Assembly: GCA_013398175.1 (NCBI GenBank)
Contig: VZRZ01000595.1
Span: forward strand, 232,454-296,453
Source: Climacteris rufus
Lineage: Eukaryota > Chordata > Aves > Passeriformes > Climacteridae
Reading direction: 5' to 3'
Length of the DNA stretch: 64,000 nt
Below the pieces are notes generated by a model, which did not search any database, was not told the origin of the DNA, and saw only the letters and a list, made by a program, of their open reading frames with translations. Made by a program: the position numbers and the translations under genes. Below, piece after piece: positions 15,001 through 30,000 of this stretch (position 1 is its first letter; the number at the start of each line of letters is the position of its first letter).

Positions 15001-18000
15001 ATCAGAATATCCCATCTCTGTGGCATAGTTCAGAAGCCCGGGATGTGGTTATTTAGTTATCCGTAAATATATGTATATATATAATTATATTGGCAGCTGT
15101 TTATAAAGCATTTTGCAAAATGCTGAAAACTTACCTGATCCAGAAGAATGCTTGGCTTGAAGTTCAAGTTCTGCTCATCTGTTACTTCTGTATGAGTAAG
15201 ACCAGGCATATTTCTAGAGCTAGGCTTTGCTTAGCTCCTCACCAGTGTGAACAACTAGCAGGGAATCCAGCTGAGCAGTGACATGGTCCATTGAAATTGT
15301 GATGGATCAGAAAACTGTCTGGGGTTGAGTAATTCAGGCCTGAAAATGTCATTTATCAGGTGCGTGCGTACTGTAAGGAGATGTAAATAGAATACAAGAT
15401 TAGCTGAGAATTCCAAGTAGTATAGAATCAGATTTGTTCTGCCTGTCTTGGACTTTATAAACCGGATCATTTTCTGGAAATCCTGCCAGTATAGTATTTC
15501 TTCCATAACTCTGATAGTTTTGCTTTCTGTTCTCCTGAGAAATAATATATTGCAAACTTATTTTTCAGCAATGTTTTATTGCTTTTTCATCTGATTCCAC
15601 TGAGCCTCTTCTATGCCTTGTCTACTCACACACAGAAATAAATCAGGAAAAAGTAAAAAAGAGAAAAATTTAGCCAGACCTTTGCAAGTGCTGCCTACAA
15701 ATTTAGGACAGGCTGGAGAAGGACCTTTCAAAAAAGGTATTTGTAGTCCTCAAATGCTACAGCCAACATGAAACTGTCAGACTTCAATTAAATAATTTCC
15801 TGCTCTAGCCCAAAAGCTAGAGTAGAAAATGCAGTAGGGCTTTTTTGAGGGAAAGAGCTTCTCTACGTCTTCCATTCTTCCTGAAATTTAGGAAGTGTGT
15901 TTCAATTTCTTGATAAAGGAATACATGTGATACTAAGAGATGTGTTAGTATATTCATTGATTTTAATCAAAGTTGTATCGTTTATCTTAAGGATAGGGTT
16001 ACCTCTTTATAGGCAGTCATTGAGATCCAAGAAATTTTGGCAGTGAATTCAACAGGAGGAAAATTAGTCACTGTGAATTACAGGGTAGGGAGGATACGAC
16101 CCTAGATATTGTTTTCTGAAATTGCCTCTTAAAGAAAAATGTTGTAACACTGTTTAAATAATGTAGTAAAATTATGGATAGGATACACTCTGCAAGGAAG
16201 CAGGGTGAAGAAAAATTAATCATTCTTAGAATTCTGCAGCTACATGTGCATGTGTGTGGATCACTATGTTTGTATGAATTCCCTACAGAGCCAGTTAGAA
16301 ATACTTACTTTTGACTAAAGTAAGGCCCTAGCAAGTCTCGTGATCACTTTGAAGTAGTTAATCGTGCTTATTCTTTGGTGAGATGTCTTTTGTCAACGAT
16401 TGTATTCTGTTTTCAGAATTTTGCCCAAGAACAGAATGACAAGATTGAGTGGATTTTCTCCTATGTTTTCAGTAAATTTTCAAAACTGAAATGAAGAAGA
16501 CAAATGAAGTAAAGTCTTCTTGCTTTCATAGATGGCAAATCTTCTCTTACATATGCAGTTTTTTCTCTTATTTTCTTTCAAATTTTTCTAATCCAGGCTG
16601 TAATCTGACTGCCCTAGTGTACTGAAATGGCACATTAGTCAATAATTTCTCTCTAAAAAAAGCATATAGAGAAATACATCAGTTGCTGTTCTGAACTGCC
16701 CTGATTTCCATATTTATTAAATAATTCTTTCACTATTTTTTGATGTTCCTACATATTTTCTCAGATTCCACTGAATTGATATCAAGGGATTCTGTGAGCC
16801 AGAATTCTTTCTATTGGTATGCTGAGTAGCTTTATTTTTGTGCAACTTTTTCTTCCATTAATTTGGTGGATTTTGAGCCTCTGTGAACTTCTGTCATCTC
16901 CAGTTCCCTGTAAGAATGAGTTGCATAACTCAGTCATACAGTATTTGAAGATATGCCTCCTGTGTTTTGACATTGCTTCCTAATATTTTCATTTTTGTAT
17001 TTGGAGAGACATTGGACAGTTGATCACCTTATCCATGCTATTCATAATGGTCCAATCCTTATTTCTTCTCCTGATAGGATAATTCTAACATATTTAGACT
17101 CTCATATGCAGTTGCTGGTGTTTTTTAATTATTTTGTCATCAATTTCTAGTCTTGTTTGTTCCCTTGCACTCATTTTGAGCATCCTGGCCATACAGCGTT
17201 CCAGGTGTTAGGCCAGATCTGTGATTGTTCTTCTAGCACTTCAAGCATTTTGTATAGTTTTATTTTTTTTCTAGGATGGTATCCGGTGAAAGTAGCACAC
17301 CTTAAACATACAACAGAATATTTTAAGAAATGTGGTGCAGTCTAGTCACACAGCAGTTCTAAAGCAACGTATTACATGGAACAGATTGCTTCATACTTCC
17401 TTAGAAAGAGCAGATGGAAAAATGCACAACAGATCAATACAAAAGGGTTATCTTTAAAGCACCAAGGAAAAGTTTTGAGGTAGACTACTGGATGGATAAG
17501 TAGTTTGAACTGTGCTATGAGGCAAGGGAATGAAAAGGAAATCCATCTGTTTTGTACTGTTCCTCCAGTAATGCAGAGTCATAAGGGTGTCAAAATTTGC
17601 CAGAAGTGTAAGACAGGAGCTTCTTATAGAAAGAATAATGGAGGAGGTATAAGAGAACTCCTCAATTCCTTTCTATACTTCTTTGACAGGGTGTCAATAT
17701 TGGGATTTAGTTTTTGATTAAATATTTTATCCTCAGAAGTTGAAGATTCACAATGTGAATATTTTTTTTCATCAAAACCAAAGGCAGAACTGATGGGGAG
17801 GAAAAAAACAATCCATTTCAGAAAATCCCAAAGCTAAGATAACAATTTCACTTTCCCTGGCTCCAGTTCAGACCCTTCATCTAAATTATGTTCAGTGTCA
17901 GCATATCTTTTCCACCTTTCTGATATCTTTTTGGTGTACATTCATTTATATGGGGGTTTTTTTACAAGATTCTTATTGGAACTGACTATAGGCAGGCCAA

Positions 18001-21000
18001 ACTGCAGTGTTTTTCACAAAATACAGCTCTTGTTCTCCACAGTTTGGCATAATGAAATAGGAAGAAAAACTTAATCTGTCCTAGGTGGAAGCATGATAAA
18101 TTTCTTCTGTAGTTATTATCTATCCTACAGATTCCTGTTTACTTAGGATTTTTCTTATCTCTAAAGCATTATTTTGGAAGTGCCTGAAGTGTCTCTTCTT
18201 TTTTTCCTGTCCTTGACATATCATTGGATAAACACAGGGGTGTTGCCTTGTGTGAAACTGATTCGAGACAGACACATGACGGTACTGCAGTCAGTTAAAC
18301 TGGGGTCAACAAAATCCATTAAAAATATTCTGGAACTTATTTTAGATAAGCAAAAATCTTTGGCTGCTGGAAGTCATAAATCCAGGAATCCTTTTTTTTT
18401 TTTATTTTACTGAAAAGCATGTATGGTTTTTGACTACCTAGTCTAAAGCAGTTGTCTGCTTCAAGACAGCCTGAAATCAGGCATATCTACATAGCCTCCT
18501 TAGTTCAAGGTAGGAAACCACTTTGTGTCACTTGTCACTTTAATGTGAGTGAAGGAAATCTTTTTGACAAGTTGACGTTTCAAAAAACCTCACTTTGCTA
18601 GTCAGATCTCAAGAATGGCAATTCACCAAAAAAAAACAAAACAAAAAAAAAGACAGTCTTCAATTAAGGATATTTGAATATTTTCTGCTTCATAAATAGG
18701 ACCCTAGAGGAATTTAAAAATCTCTTTTTAAAAAGGGCTTAAAAACCACTGTTATTTCACTTTATTAAGCATGCATCATCTTGAAAATAACTTTGAGACT
18801 TAATTTAATTTGAGATTTAATTTTTCTATTTCATTTGCATATTATTGAGATTATTCAGATTATTTGATGTAGGGAATATGAACTCGGTGTCTTCATGGAT
18901 GTCAATGTATTGCAGGAATGCAGAAGATCTTTTGGACAAGGTGAAGAAATTGTTTGGTGAGCCCAGTGAGAAAAATGAGGATCTCAAAAATGAAGTCCAG
19001 GACAAACTAGCAAACTACCACAGCAAAGTTGATGATGCTCGAGATTTGCTAAGAGAAGCTGCAAGTAAAATTTGGGAGGCCGATCGTTTATCTGCAGTCA
19101 ACCAAAAAAATATGACCATGCTAGAGGTAAGTGCTGAGGATTTTTATCCTTGATTACTTGGATTCTGATTAAAGATTGAACCTTTGCTTGATTCAATATT
19201 GAAACAAAAATATAAGCAAAATTATCATTAAAATATAACTGTATCTGGTTTAATCTGAAGGAAACATGTTCCTCAGAATGAGGGAATGCACTGGATTTTA
19301 AAAGTACAATTACTCCCCAGCTTTATTGAAATAATATCATCTACTTTATGGAAGGTACATTTGATTTATTATTCTGGGGAAAATTAAATTCATCCAGGTA
19401 TAAATAGTCATGTAAAATTCAAATCGTGTGCTCAGTATTTAAATAGCAGTTCAGTTAAAATTTTGCTGTCGTATATTTGCTTCTAGAAAACTTACACTTT
19501 CATCTCCCTCTCCAGCCCCTAGAAAGAAAACTGAAGGGGGTATGTGGATATTACAAAGTAATAAATCACACTCTATCCTCTGTAGTTAGTAGTTGTTATA
19601 AATGATCTCACTCGCGTAAGAGGGGTCTGCTTGTGATTTAATTTAAGTTGCAGAGACTTAAAGAGCATATTATGCTGTATGCTAAAAGGCATTTAACCAA
19701 GACATAAAGAGCAGAGTCAACATAATGAAGATAAATGTTTCAACTCTGTTTGTATCTCAGTGAGCTTTCACCTCAAGTACAATATGAGGTTAGAGCTCTG
19801 AGACCTCAGTTGTCAGCAGAGATTTCTGGGCTTGACTGAATTAAGGAAATACAGTGACCTGATGAAGTTAGGTGATCCCTGTTCTGTGCGTTTTCTTCCC
19901 GAAGGTGGATGTATAAAAGTTGGACAAATTACCTTGTTATCTCAGTTTTTAAAATACTCTCTGCATCACAGTAACAGTCCAGTTACTGCCAGCAGTCCTG
20001 CCCATGACTGCCATGGTCTCCTAACAAACTAATCTCTGATACTCAATGGATCTTGCACAGGAAATTGCCAATTCTTTATTCAGAATTCCATCCACACTAC
20101 ACAATATGCAGTAGTTTTACTACTTGGAACTACAGGAATCCTAAGGTTACTCCAAACCTTTTATTTTGCATTCAGTAGTTAGTGAAGTACCAGTGGATAT
20201 AAATAGGAAAGCGGCAGAATATTTTAATAAATTTTTCCTTCATAGTCAAAGAAGGTGATTTACAAAATGAGGAACTCACATATCTGGGAAAAGATTAGGA
20301 TTTATAACTTCTTTCTGATTAATTTTGCAATTGTACTTCAGCCAATTACCTCTGTTATAGAGCAACAATAACCCTACCATGTAGGAGGGCAATACAGAGC
20401 TAGGGATGGGAGGACAAAGAAAAGATACCTTACATGTGCTTTATTGTTGTCACCATCTCTGCTCAGAGAGCTCAGAGCATTCCAGAAGGGGCATTGTGGC
20501 ATGGTGACAAAATTCAGTCTTATGTTGGGATGCTGGCATTTGAACTGTCATTCCTGTTCTAGTAAACAAGTCATATTTTTCTTTGTATGAACATATCCTA
20601 TAGAAAAGGAAGCAAGCTGTAGAAGATGGCAGACAAGATGTTGAAAAGACCCTTCAGGAAGGGAATGATGTCCTTAATGAAGCCAATAAACTTGCAAATG
20701 ACATCAGCATTGCTGTAGAGGTGAGTGTTTTATCATCCTTACCTGAGAATTAGTACAACAAAGCATCATTATGGAAGAAAAACAGACAATCAAAGTAACA
20801 CCTGATTTTTCATTTTATTTATCAATATTGGAATATTTGACTTGGGGTAATTCAGTTTTTCAATTGCTGTATGGAAGAAAAGCTAGTCTGGTATATAAAA
20901 ATAATAACTTGGAGATTTAAGTGATTTATTGGATTACATATGAGCTAGTTCATAATGTTTCATGGACTCTGCCACTTTTATAAATATGGCATTCTGATTG

Positions 21001-24000
21001 TGGTACTGACTTTATCTTGAGAAGTACAGATGCTGCAGACCCATTCACAGTCTCACTGTGACTCTGTAATCTAGATGTAGATTTATCTGCACAAAAACTG
21101 GTGTGTATATCAGAAGAAAATGTCAGAAATAATTTGTTGCCTGTGGCCACAATTTTAAGTCTAGATAGAGCAGAAAGAGGAGAGGATTGCACTCTCATTT
21201 TGCATAATATTTTTGAAAATACTACCTTAAAAGTTTTATCAAAAAAATTTGAGATCAGTACCATAGATACAAAAAAAAATTATCTTGAAGTATCATTGGT
21301 TCTGGAGCTATTTCCAGCATGCATTGACACTTGTCATAATGAATGGAAAAATGCTCTTTGGAGAAATGGGAAAAAAACCACTTTGAGATAGCTTATTGGA
21401 ACAGGAATGCCAGGTCTTCAAGAAGGGTAGTTCCTACTAAGACGCTTCAATAAGCGAAGATACATTGTAGTCACTCAAAGGGTCCTGAAACATAAAACTT
21501 CTGCCATTTATTAGTTATTAGTGTGGAGTACAGCAAGAATTAAATATAACTATTTATGCATCTACATTTAGGAAACAAACACAAATTAGAGTTTATATGC
21601 TTCTAAAATGTGCAGTTCCTTAACTGTAAAATAAAAGCTTCTAGTAAAAGCTCAAGGGAGGCAAGTAGTTCTTGGAATATTGTTTCTCTCCTCTCTGCTT
21701 TCTGGTCTAGCCATTCCTGTTATATTAGTTCCCTGAAGGTTTAATGCATGGGTAAGTTGAGATAATAACTCACAGGGAAATAAAAAACACAATTATATAT
21801 AAATAAGGTTACAGAATGCTTGCATTCAACAATTTAAAGGTTTTTCTTTTGTCATTTTCAGTATGTAGAAAGTGTTGCAGATAAGATACAGCCAATGTCT
21901 GATCAGCTGAAAGATAAAATAGATGACTTATCACAAGAAATTCGTGATAGGATGCTTCCAGAAAAGGTGTTGCAAGCTGAGAACCATGCAGGCCAGTTGA
22001 ATGAATCATCTGCAGTACTGGATGGGTAAGGCAGAAGTTATGCTAAAATCATGAAGCAGGTTTGCAAAATTGCTTCACAAAACTTGAAGGGCATTCTTCT
22101 TTGACTTTGACATCTGTCACTGGGAATATACAAATAACCAGTGTTCTGTACAAATATACAACTCTCTAGTTGGTTAGTTTGTTTATCTCGTGTAAACGGT
22201 TACATACCTCTTGTGATTTTTGTAGGCTGCTGGACAGCAAACAGTGCATAACACAGTTTAAATTATCATGTGCTTACTTCTATGTTGTAAAAAAAAAATT
22301 CTTCTTAAAGAGCTCACTGTATGTTTTTATGTGCATTTGTTAAAAACAAGTAGTATTTTCCTATTAAAGATTGGTAGGAGACTATTTTGGTAGGAGACTC
22401 TTATCATGATGCTAAATTATTTATTGTCAGAAATCCCCCATAGTTATGGACAGTAATTCCTCTACTAGTTTCAAAACACTCTCCCAAAACAAGTAGGTGT
22501 CCTGGATCAAAATGCTTAAACCTAAGTATAGAAACCTCAGTTTCTGTTTACCACTATCACATTCCTAAATATAAGTGAGAATCACAATGCCCTTCATCTG
22601 TGTGACCGCAGCCCTTTCAGAAGAATGATAATTTATACCTGATCATGTAAATAGTTTCCTGGAAAGAATACAAAACAATGGGTTGTTGGTTTTGTTTTGG
22701 GTTTGTTGGGATTTTTGGGGAGAAAGAGAGCGGCTTCTTTTGTTTTATTGCATTTTATGCATTCAGAAAGCAAGCCACAAATAGTAAGTGTAATTTGCAA
22801 TAGTAATACTCAGAAGTATATCACTGATATTCTGCCTCTTGGACCTGTCCCCAGCATAGTTTCAAAATTTTGTTACATTATAAAAGCACTGCATGAATTT
22901 AAAAAAAAAGATTTTTTTTTTTTTTAAACATTGACAATATGCTACTTTTTTGCTGCTTACATCTTTCAGATCTACCTGAAGACTTGAATATCCCAAAGAC
23001 TTGTGAGCAGATGCTCAACACATTTTTTTCTTACCAGCATCTGTAATTTTGAGGAAAAGACAAAAAATTATCTCTGATACTTGCAAAATTACTGGCTTCA
23101 TTTACAGTGTAGTTACACTGCTGTAGATATGCAGTCTAATATATGTTTTGAGGAATGCATAAAATAAAGATAGCTGTGGTTTCCTGGGTAAAAATGCATT
23201 CGAAGGACACTATTTCTAAAAATGCGTGACATTTGTGTCACACCCAGCCACATATAAACATCCAAATACATGGAGAGTTGCCGTGAAGGAACTAAGAAGT
23301 AGAGAAAACGTAGACAAAAAAGAATATTGTGCCTCCTTAATCAAGTGTCGGCAGGGCATGTTTTGAGATAGAACTTTTTAACTATTCTAAATAGACTTTT
23401 TTATGGGTGAAGGTATGTGCTTCTGTCTTAATGCAGGTCGACAGGTTGGCCTTGAGGAACTTAGGGTAGTGTTTAAAATGTTATAACAGTATAAGAGTAT
23501 CACGTCTGATACAGACATCAACCTCATTTTCTCAAAAAACAATAAAATATTCACAATCAAGGACATTAAAAATTATGTCTAAAAGCAGATTGTTCAAAGT
23601 TAAAATTTCAGATGTGATCAGATAGATACATAACTTCAAAGGACACAGAAATACCATGGTGCTGTGTAATCCTGCATCTGAATAAATCTGTTTATTTTAT
23701 ACACTGGCAATAAACAGTTATACTTTACAGGCATATACAGTCTCTATCAGTTTTAGGAATTAAAAAGTGTATCTATCTTCACAACTGGCACTTGAGTGTC
23801 TTTCAGCTAATACTAAATTTGCTGTAGATTACTATTTCTTCTTACAGGATAAATAGAAGGAGAGCCCTTTCTCTCCATTTACTCTCTAAGGATTCAGATA
23901 ATATATTGATTGACAGTGAGAGGATGTTTTCTTGAGTGTTAGAATATGGAACCATTCATGAATTTAAGCAATTAACCTACCTGTTCTTTTTGCTGCATAT

Positions 24001-27000
24001 GAGGAGGTATTAGTATAGGCTTCTCCCTTATAGCTAATTGCCTGCTCATGAGTAAATGTCATTGGTATTTGGCAAATTCAGTTTGGTTTCCTCCTAAGCA
24101 GAAAGGATTTGAATCCTATTTCTAAGCAGTACTTGAGCTACCTCCTATTCTGAGCTGCACATTTGTCTAAGAGAGCATCACAGGAACTTACAGTAGCCTG
24201 GTGAGCTCCAGCTGTAGCTGAGGAAGGAGATACGCTTTTCCAGGGGTGATGCAGAGGCAGCTCAGTCATGCAGTTTGTGCTGTAAATGAAGGAAATGTGA
24301 AGTCCGGGGACTATACCTTCTGTCCACTTTGTCTTTCCTGTGGCATTTTGTAGCAATCAATAAGTAATTGATGTGAGGATCAGAGTCCAGCTGTCACAGT
24401 TCTCCAGAGAATAGATTAATTACCAGGATAAATTTCTTTTTCTTCCACAGACACTGTCTCAATGACTATTTTATACAAGCTGGAACAGGTCCAGCAGGAG
24501 TAATCCCTGTCTCTCTTATATTGCCATACACCTTGATGGCTGGAGAATTTCCCAGTGAGGCAAAAATCTGTTCTTACCCAGTCCAGTGGGGATTTTAGCT
24601 CATTTACACTTTATTCAGAAAAATCAACGTAGGTATCAGTTATAATGACTACTGAGATTGTTGTCCTCAAGTTAATTCTGTAGGTGTAGTAATTCTTTGT
24701 AGAAAATGTTTGAATATATCATACAGAGAGAGTGCGAGAAGTTTTTTTCTCCAGCCTGTTGACTAGAAATTCCCCTGGAAGGAGGTCAGTTGAGCTCTGT
24801 CCCTGCACCAGCAAAAATTAACTGTTTATAATTACCTTTTGAACTATTTATAGCTATTAGGTTGGAGTATTTTATGTAAATTGAACATCACTTCAATATG
24901 AAGCATTGCTGTTATATTTTTCAATTTGTTCAGCAAAATAAGCATTTAGGATTTGGTTTAGACTGTAAGATCTCCTTCAAAACTAGCAATTCTATGTTTG
25001 GCAGCCAGACTTAAGAAATTAGTTGTTCAGAGCTTCTACTTTAAAACATGTCTCTGATGATCCTTCATGTTCATACAGTGCAAATTTCATGGAGTTGCCT
25101 GGCTCAGCACATGGCCTAGAAACCCACATTATAAATATGTTACTTGTATTAGAGTGTTAAGCACAGTGCTATCTTTTCTCAGTGCCTGATCTATTTTTAT
25201 CTCACAGAACATCCTCTTTTAGAGAACATTAATCTTTCGGTCTTTCTGCACAGATAAAATGTGAATTCTATTAAACACATGATGCCAGAACTCCTCAAAT
25301 CTCAAGTGTACCATTGCCCTCTAAAGAAGCACCTTAGAAATAACCTTAGAAATATAGGCTGTTGGGTTTGAAAAAGTAGGATACTCTGTGCTGTTGAGCT
25401 CTTGTAGCAGGTTTAATGGTGTGTTTACTTTTCCCTTCCCAACAGAATCCTTACTGAAGCAAAAAGCCTCTCTTTCAATGCCACACGTGCTTTCAATGCT
25501 TATACTAACATCAAGGATTACACAGATGAAGCTGAAAGAGTTGCCAAGGAAGCCAAGGCTCTTGCAAATGAAGCTATGCAAGCGGTAAGAAAAATTAGTA
25601 AATTGAGAAGAACGTTTTGATTTTCTGTGGAACTGTGCTGCACCTTATCTCAGACCCATGTTTTGTCATCTTAGATTTTATGTGAAGACCTCTGCCATCG
25701 AACATTCTTGTGTTGTGATGAGAAAGCTGTGGCCCTTTCAGAGGGTGTCATGCACCTTCAGATGACATCCCCATTTGTTCCTAATTCATGTTCCTTATTT
25801 TTCTTCCCCTTTTTATTTACTGTGCTTTCTCCCTCTGTCTTACACCTTATGGCTCAAGCCAACAGCTTTGAGTCAGGACTGTAGGCCGTTTGATATTCAA
25901 TAAAGTTGTTTAGATGTGGGCAATACATTCATTAAATATAAAGATCCTCCATACCTTAATTAACTCTTCAACCCAGTTCCATGAAAATGCTCAGAGGCAC
26001 TTCTCTGCACATCAGATGAACTTCATGCACCTGGCAGAATTCTAAACATGAAGAATTGTAGGAGGGGAATGGAAAGTTTTATTCACTTTGTGAAGTCTAC
26101 CAGTTTTTGCAGAAAAATCTTATTCTCGTTATGAGGTAGGGTATGCAAATTTTAGGAGAAAATGGAGTGAACTTTTAAAAACAGGATTGTAGGGTAAAGC
26201 CAGCTCTCCAGCCTGAGTCAGAATGAGGATCTCAGCTCCCCTTTGTGTATACTGTAAGCAGAAAACGTTCTGAGCATAGCCAAAATTATCTTTTATGTCA
26301 AATATCAAAGGAGTTAATGGCTAATTTATGGAAGTTGGTCAGAAAGCAACGAATGTGCACTTCCCGGGCACACAGAAACATGAGGCAATGACACTATAAG
26401 ATTGCCAGAACCTATATTTAATACAGAAACATACAGATGAACAGAAACAACTTGTAGTTATGTTTCCTTAGGTTTTAACCCTTATATTTTTCGAATTCTG
26501 TATTGCGTGGCATGTATGCTTCATAGCCTGTTAGCTGATGTTCTCTATAGACATAACAGTGCCTCTCTGGGCTTGCTCTTCAAGGACACTTAGACTGCCC
26601 ACATCCAAGCTTCCAAAGGTTGGGGGGGGTTGGGGGGGGCGAGCTAAGGGAGCTAGGGGGAAATTGCAAAATTTTAATTGGTGAATTTATGCTGATATGC
26701 AAATGGACCAAACCTATAAAGGTGTGGACAACTCGTGACTCGTTGTCCATTTTGGGTGATGCCCCAAGGAGGGGGGCTTTGTCTGCCCTAAATGTACCTT
26801 TGAAGGTCTTTCGAATAAATACCCACCTTTTGTTCCCTTACTCCTGACTAGTCTCAGTTTTTGGGCTGGCCTTTGCAGGCAACAATTATAGCACTTGTAC
26901 ATGAATAAAGGTAGCTTGCAGAGAGCGACTTCAATCAAATATATGATGTGAATAGAAATTGGCATTTACATTTCAATTTACATGCTGTAAAGGTCTGTAT

Positions 27001-30000
27001 TCATGAGAGGGATAAAGTGATTTAGCCATTGCATAAAAATTTTAGTATTTTAAGGGTCTTTACATTTTCAGTGTTTTTTCAAATAATGCTAAGTATTATA
27101 TTTCTCTCTTGATGAAAAAAATCACCTCACATATTAATATGTTCTAGTTCTCTGAAAATAGTTACTTGTTTCACCAGAATGTCTAATTACACTGCAGAAG
27201 TAAAAGAGAGTTGGTTTGTTTCCTTCCCATTAGGATTTAATATATGCTGTCTTTTGCTCCTTTGATGACTTGGAGCGAGTGAAACAGGCAGATATTTCAG
27301 GGATTGAAAAGGAAAAAAAAAGACACCTAGAGCAGTAAAGAAATAAAGCTAGCAATTACAGGATGGTGACAAAAGTGTGTATATATCACTGGGTGATTAT
27401 AACATTGAGAGAAAGTGGATAGATAATTTAAGTGGTGGAGGTCAAGATGGACAATATGATGTAAATAGAAGCAAGTGAGTAGCAAGAAAGAAGATGAAAA
27501 TACTAAGGTGATGTTTTCAGCATCTCCCTTGCATGTATTTGTTAAAGGGAGCTTGGTTTTTTGTGAGCAGTATGTGTGAAATAGGGATCTAGTTGATGAG
27601 GAAGAAAATTGAGGCAACTGATGCCTTTTAAATGTAATTGACTTGATACAGAGGTCGTCAGTGGTTTACCACCAAATTACTGCAGAGCAATAGATTTAGC
27701 TGTTATTTTTTAGATTATCATGTGAGAATTTCAAGTCAGATTTTAAAAATATATCAATTGTGAACTACAGTCATAATTTCACAATTCTGTTTTCTTATTT
27801 TAATTTAAAGACTGTTGAATGTTTGCTTATCCTAAATGAAGAGTTGAACTGGTGACCAGGTATATCAGGGTCCCACTTTCTGGAGGTCCCAAGGAGGTTT
27901 TAGCTGAGCTTCAGCACAGGACCGGGAATGTACCTTCCATGAGGGCTGTCTGAAGAACAGTGGTTCAAACAGTCTCCTAGAAGGCAGCACTTTTTAATTT
28001 AAACCCACTCAGACTGATAAGCCCCTAGAATCTGTGTCACCAACCTTCTAAGAAGTTGCTCTGAGAACCCTGTGTAGAAGATGGAGCCATGTTCTCTTCT
28101 TTGTGAGAGCTGTTGTGGATGTCTGTTTCCTGTAAAAGACTCCAAGCTCCAAATGTAGCAGAGAATGGAGAAAAGTGCTGTAACTCACATGCATCCCTGA
28201 TCCTCACCTTTCCCATTCACCAAGTACTCTGCTGGGGCAGGAGAAGGAAGGTTTTCCAAAAGCAACATGCTGGTGTATGAACTAGAGACAGCAGGGACAG
28301 GTTTTGGTTTTAGGGTCTATCCTGTACCTCATTGCATCAAATGATTTACAGGAACCTTAGTGATGTCTCAGGGTTTTTTTGGTTTTTGGTTTGTAATGGG
28401 AAAATGACTGTTTTCAAATTAAGCTAATGTTGCTAAAAGCATGAATGAAAAGATGCTTAAAATTCATCATGAATCAGGAAGCTGATAAATGACTGGAAAA
28501 AATGTATTAAAAATATGACAGAAAAAATCCTCCTGAGCTTTTTATGATAGATATGCTTTCCCCTTTGAAAGCAAAATAAAATCATCACAGATAAGAAATC
28601 TTTAGCATTCAGGAAGCTTTGGCATTCCATTACTTAGCTAAGGCAGTAACTGACTTGAAAGGAGTCACGTTAACAGGTTCTGCTTGTATTTCACTGATCG
28701 GAATTATAGTTTTACAAGTACATCCTGAAGAAGTGTGATTATTCTTAGGCTTTTTAGAGACTTGCAGGCTAGTAACTGGAAGGAGAGGGGACACATCAGG
28801 TGTTTAGCGTCCTACTTCTTTCTTTGCTTTTGACCTCATAGGTGCCACCCCAGCAGTTCTATTGGGTGTCTTCACTTCCTTAGGTTAAAATGGCATAAAG
28901 CTGCCTAGACATCCTTGTGAGGATGTCCTGACTAACCCTAACTCTTGTATAGGTGAAAACTTCACAATATAAGTGTATATTTTTTCCCTTTTTTTTTGTT
29001 TTTGTTTTTCTTTTTTTTTTTTTTATTTTTTACAGTAGTCATCCCAATTTAGAAAATAGCATCAAAGACTCTTGGCTGTAAATCTCACTAAACCATAAAG
29101 CAGTTCACCATGACCCAGGCTTGACACAAGCATACAAATTCACCTTACACAAACGCATAAAGTGTTTGGCTTTTAACTATTGACTGCTTCATAACTTGAT
29201 GTCTCATGAGCCACAAGACAAACTGATAAAAAAGTGTATTTTTTATCAGATGTCTTGAGTAATCCTCATTTTCAGAATTTTTTAAAAATATAAAATAAAG
29301 TTTTTAATCAGTACAAGTTTATTTGTCTCTGAAAGAGCTTTTCTAGTATTAACCTTATGCTGAAATCTGTTTCTGACTAATTGTCAGCACGTGCCAAATT
29401 GCTATCCCTGATCTGGTGAACTTTTTGGTTTTACATTGTAAATCTGGCCTTCCAAATTCAATTTATTGACTATAAACTGCTTCAACAGCCAGTCAACCAT
29501 GCCTAGTCATGTAATAATTATAATAACAATCCTTATTTTTGAGGTTTGTGGTTGCGGAGTAATCATACCCTGGGTTCTGTTGCAAATGGGAAAAGAAATG
29601 TGAAAGTATTATCTGATTTGACAGGTGTATCTGCCACAAAATCTGGCCAAACATTCTTCCTTCAGGAGCAATCTTTTGCTTCACTGGATAGTTTTTTTGG
29701 ATTTTTTTCATGGGGCTTCAAGTATTTTTCTGTTAGCAGGGCTACTTGTTAATATGTGGTAAAGAAAATCTATAGGAAATTAAACTTGTTCATCTTTTGA
29801 ATGCATATGTGTCTGTTGTTGAAAGGAATTTGTGTACACAGTTTAATATTTCAGATGAACTTGGAAAATGGCAGTCATGAGCCGTAGTTCTTAAAATCAC
29901 ACAAAAGCTTTCATTTGCATCCCCTATGAATACAAGGAATCTTTAATAGCACTATTCCTGTGACATGGTAATATACACCATGAGATATTCTGTAACAAAA

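Noticed and set aside
20950..21391. Opposed frames of about 100 codons in intron 6
   Set aside because: Chance frames on both strands of the same bases, with no family resemblance or splice signals.
26904..26909. Second AATAAA as the true LTR poly-A signal
   Set aside because: It lies outside the GGCAA-flanked TG...CA block; kept only as a sign that the right edge is uncertain.
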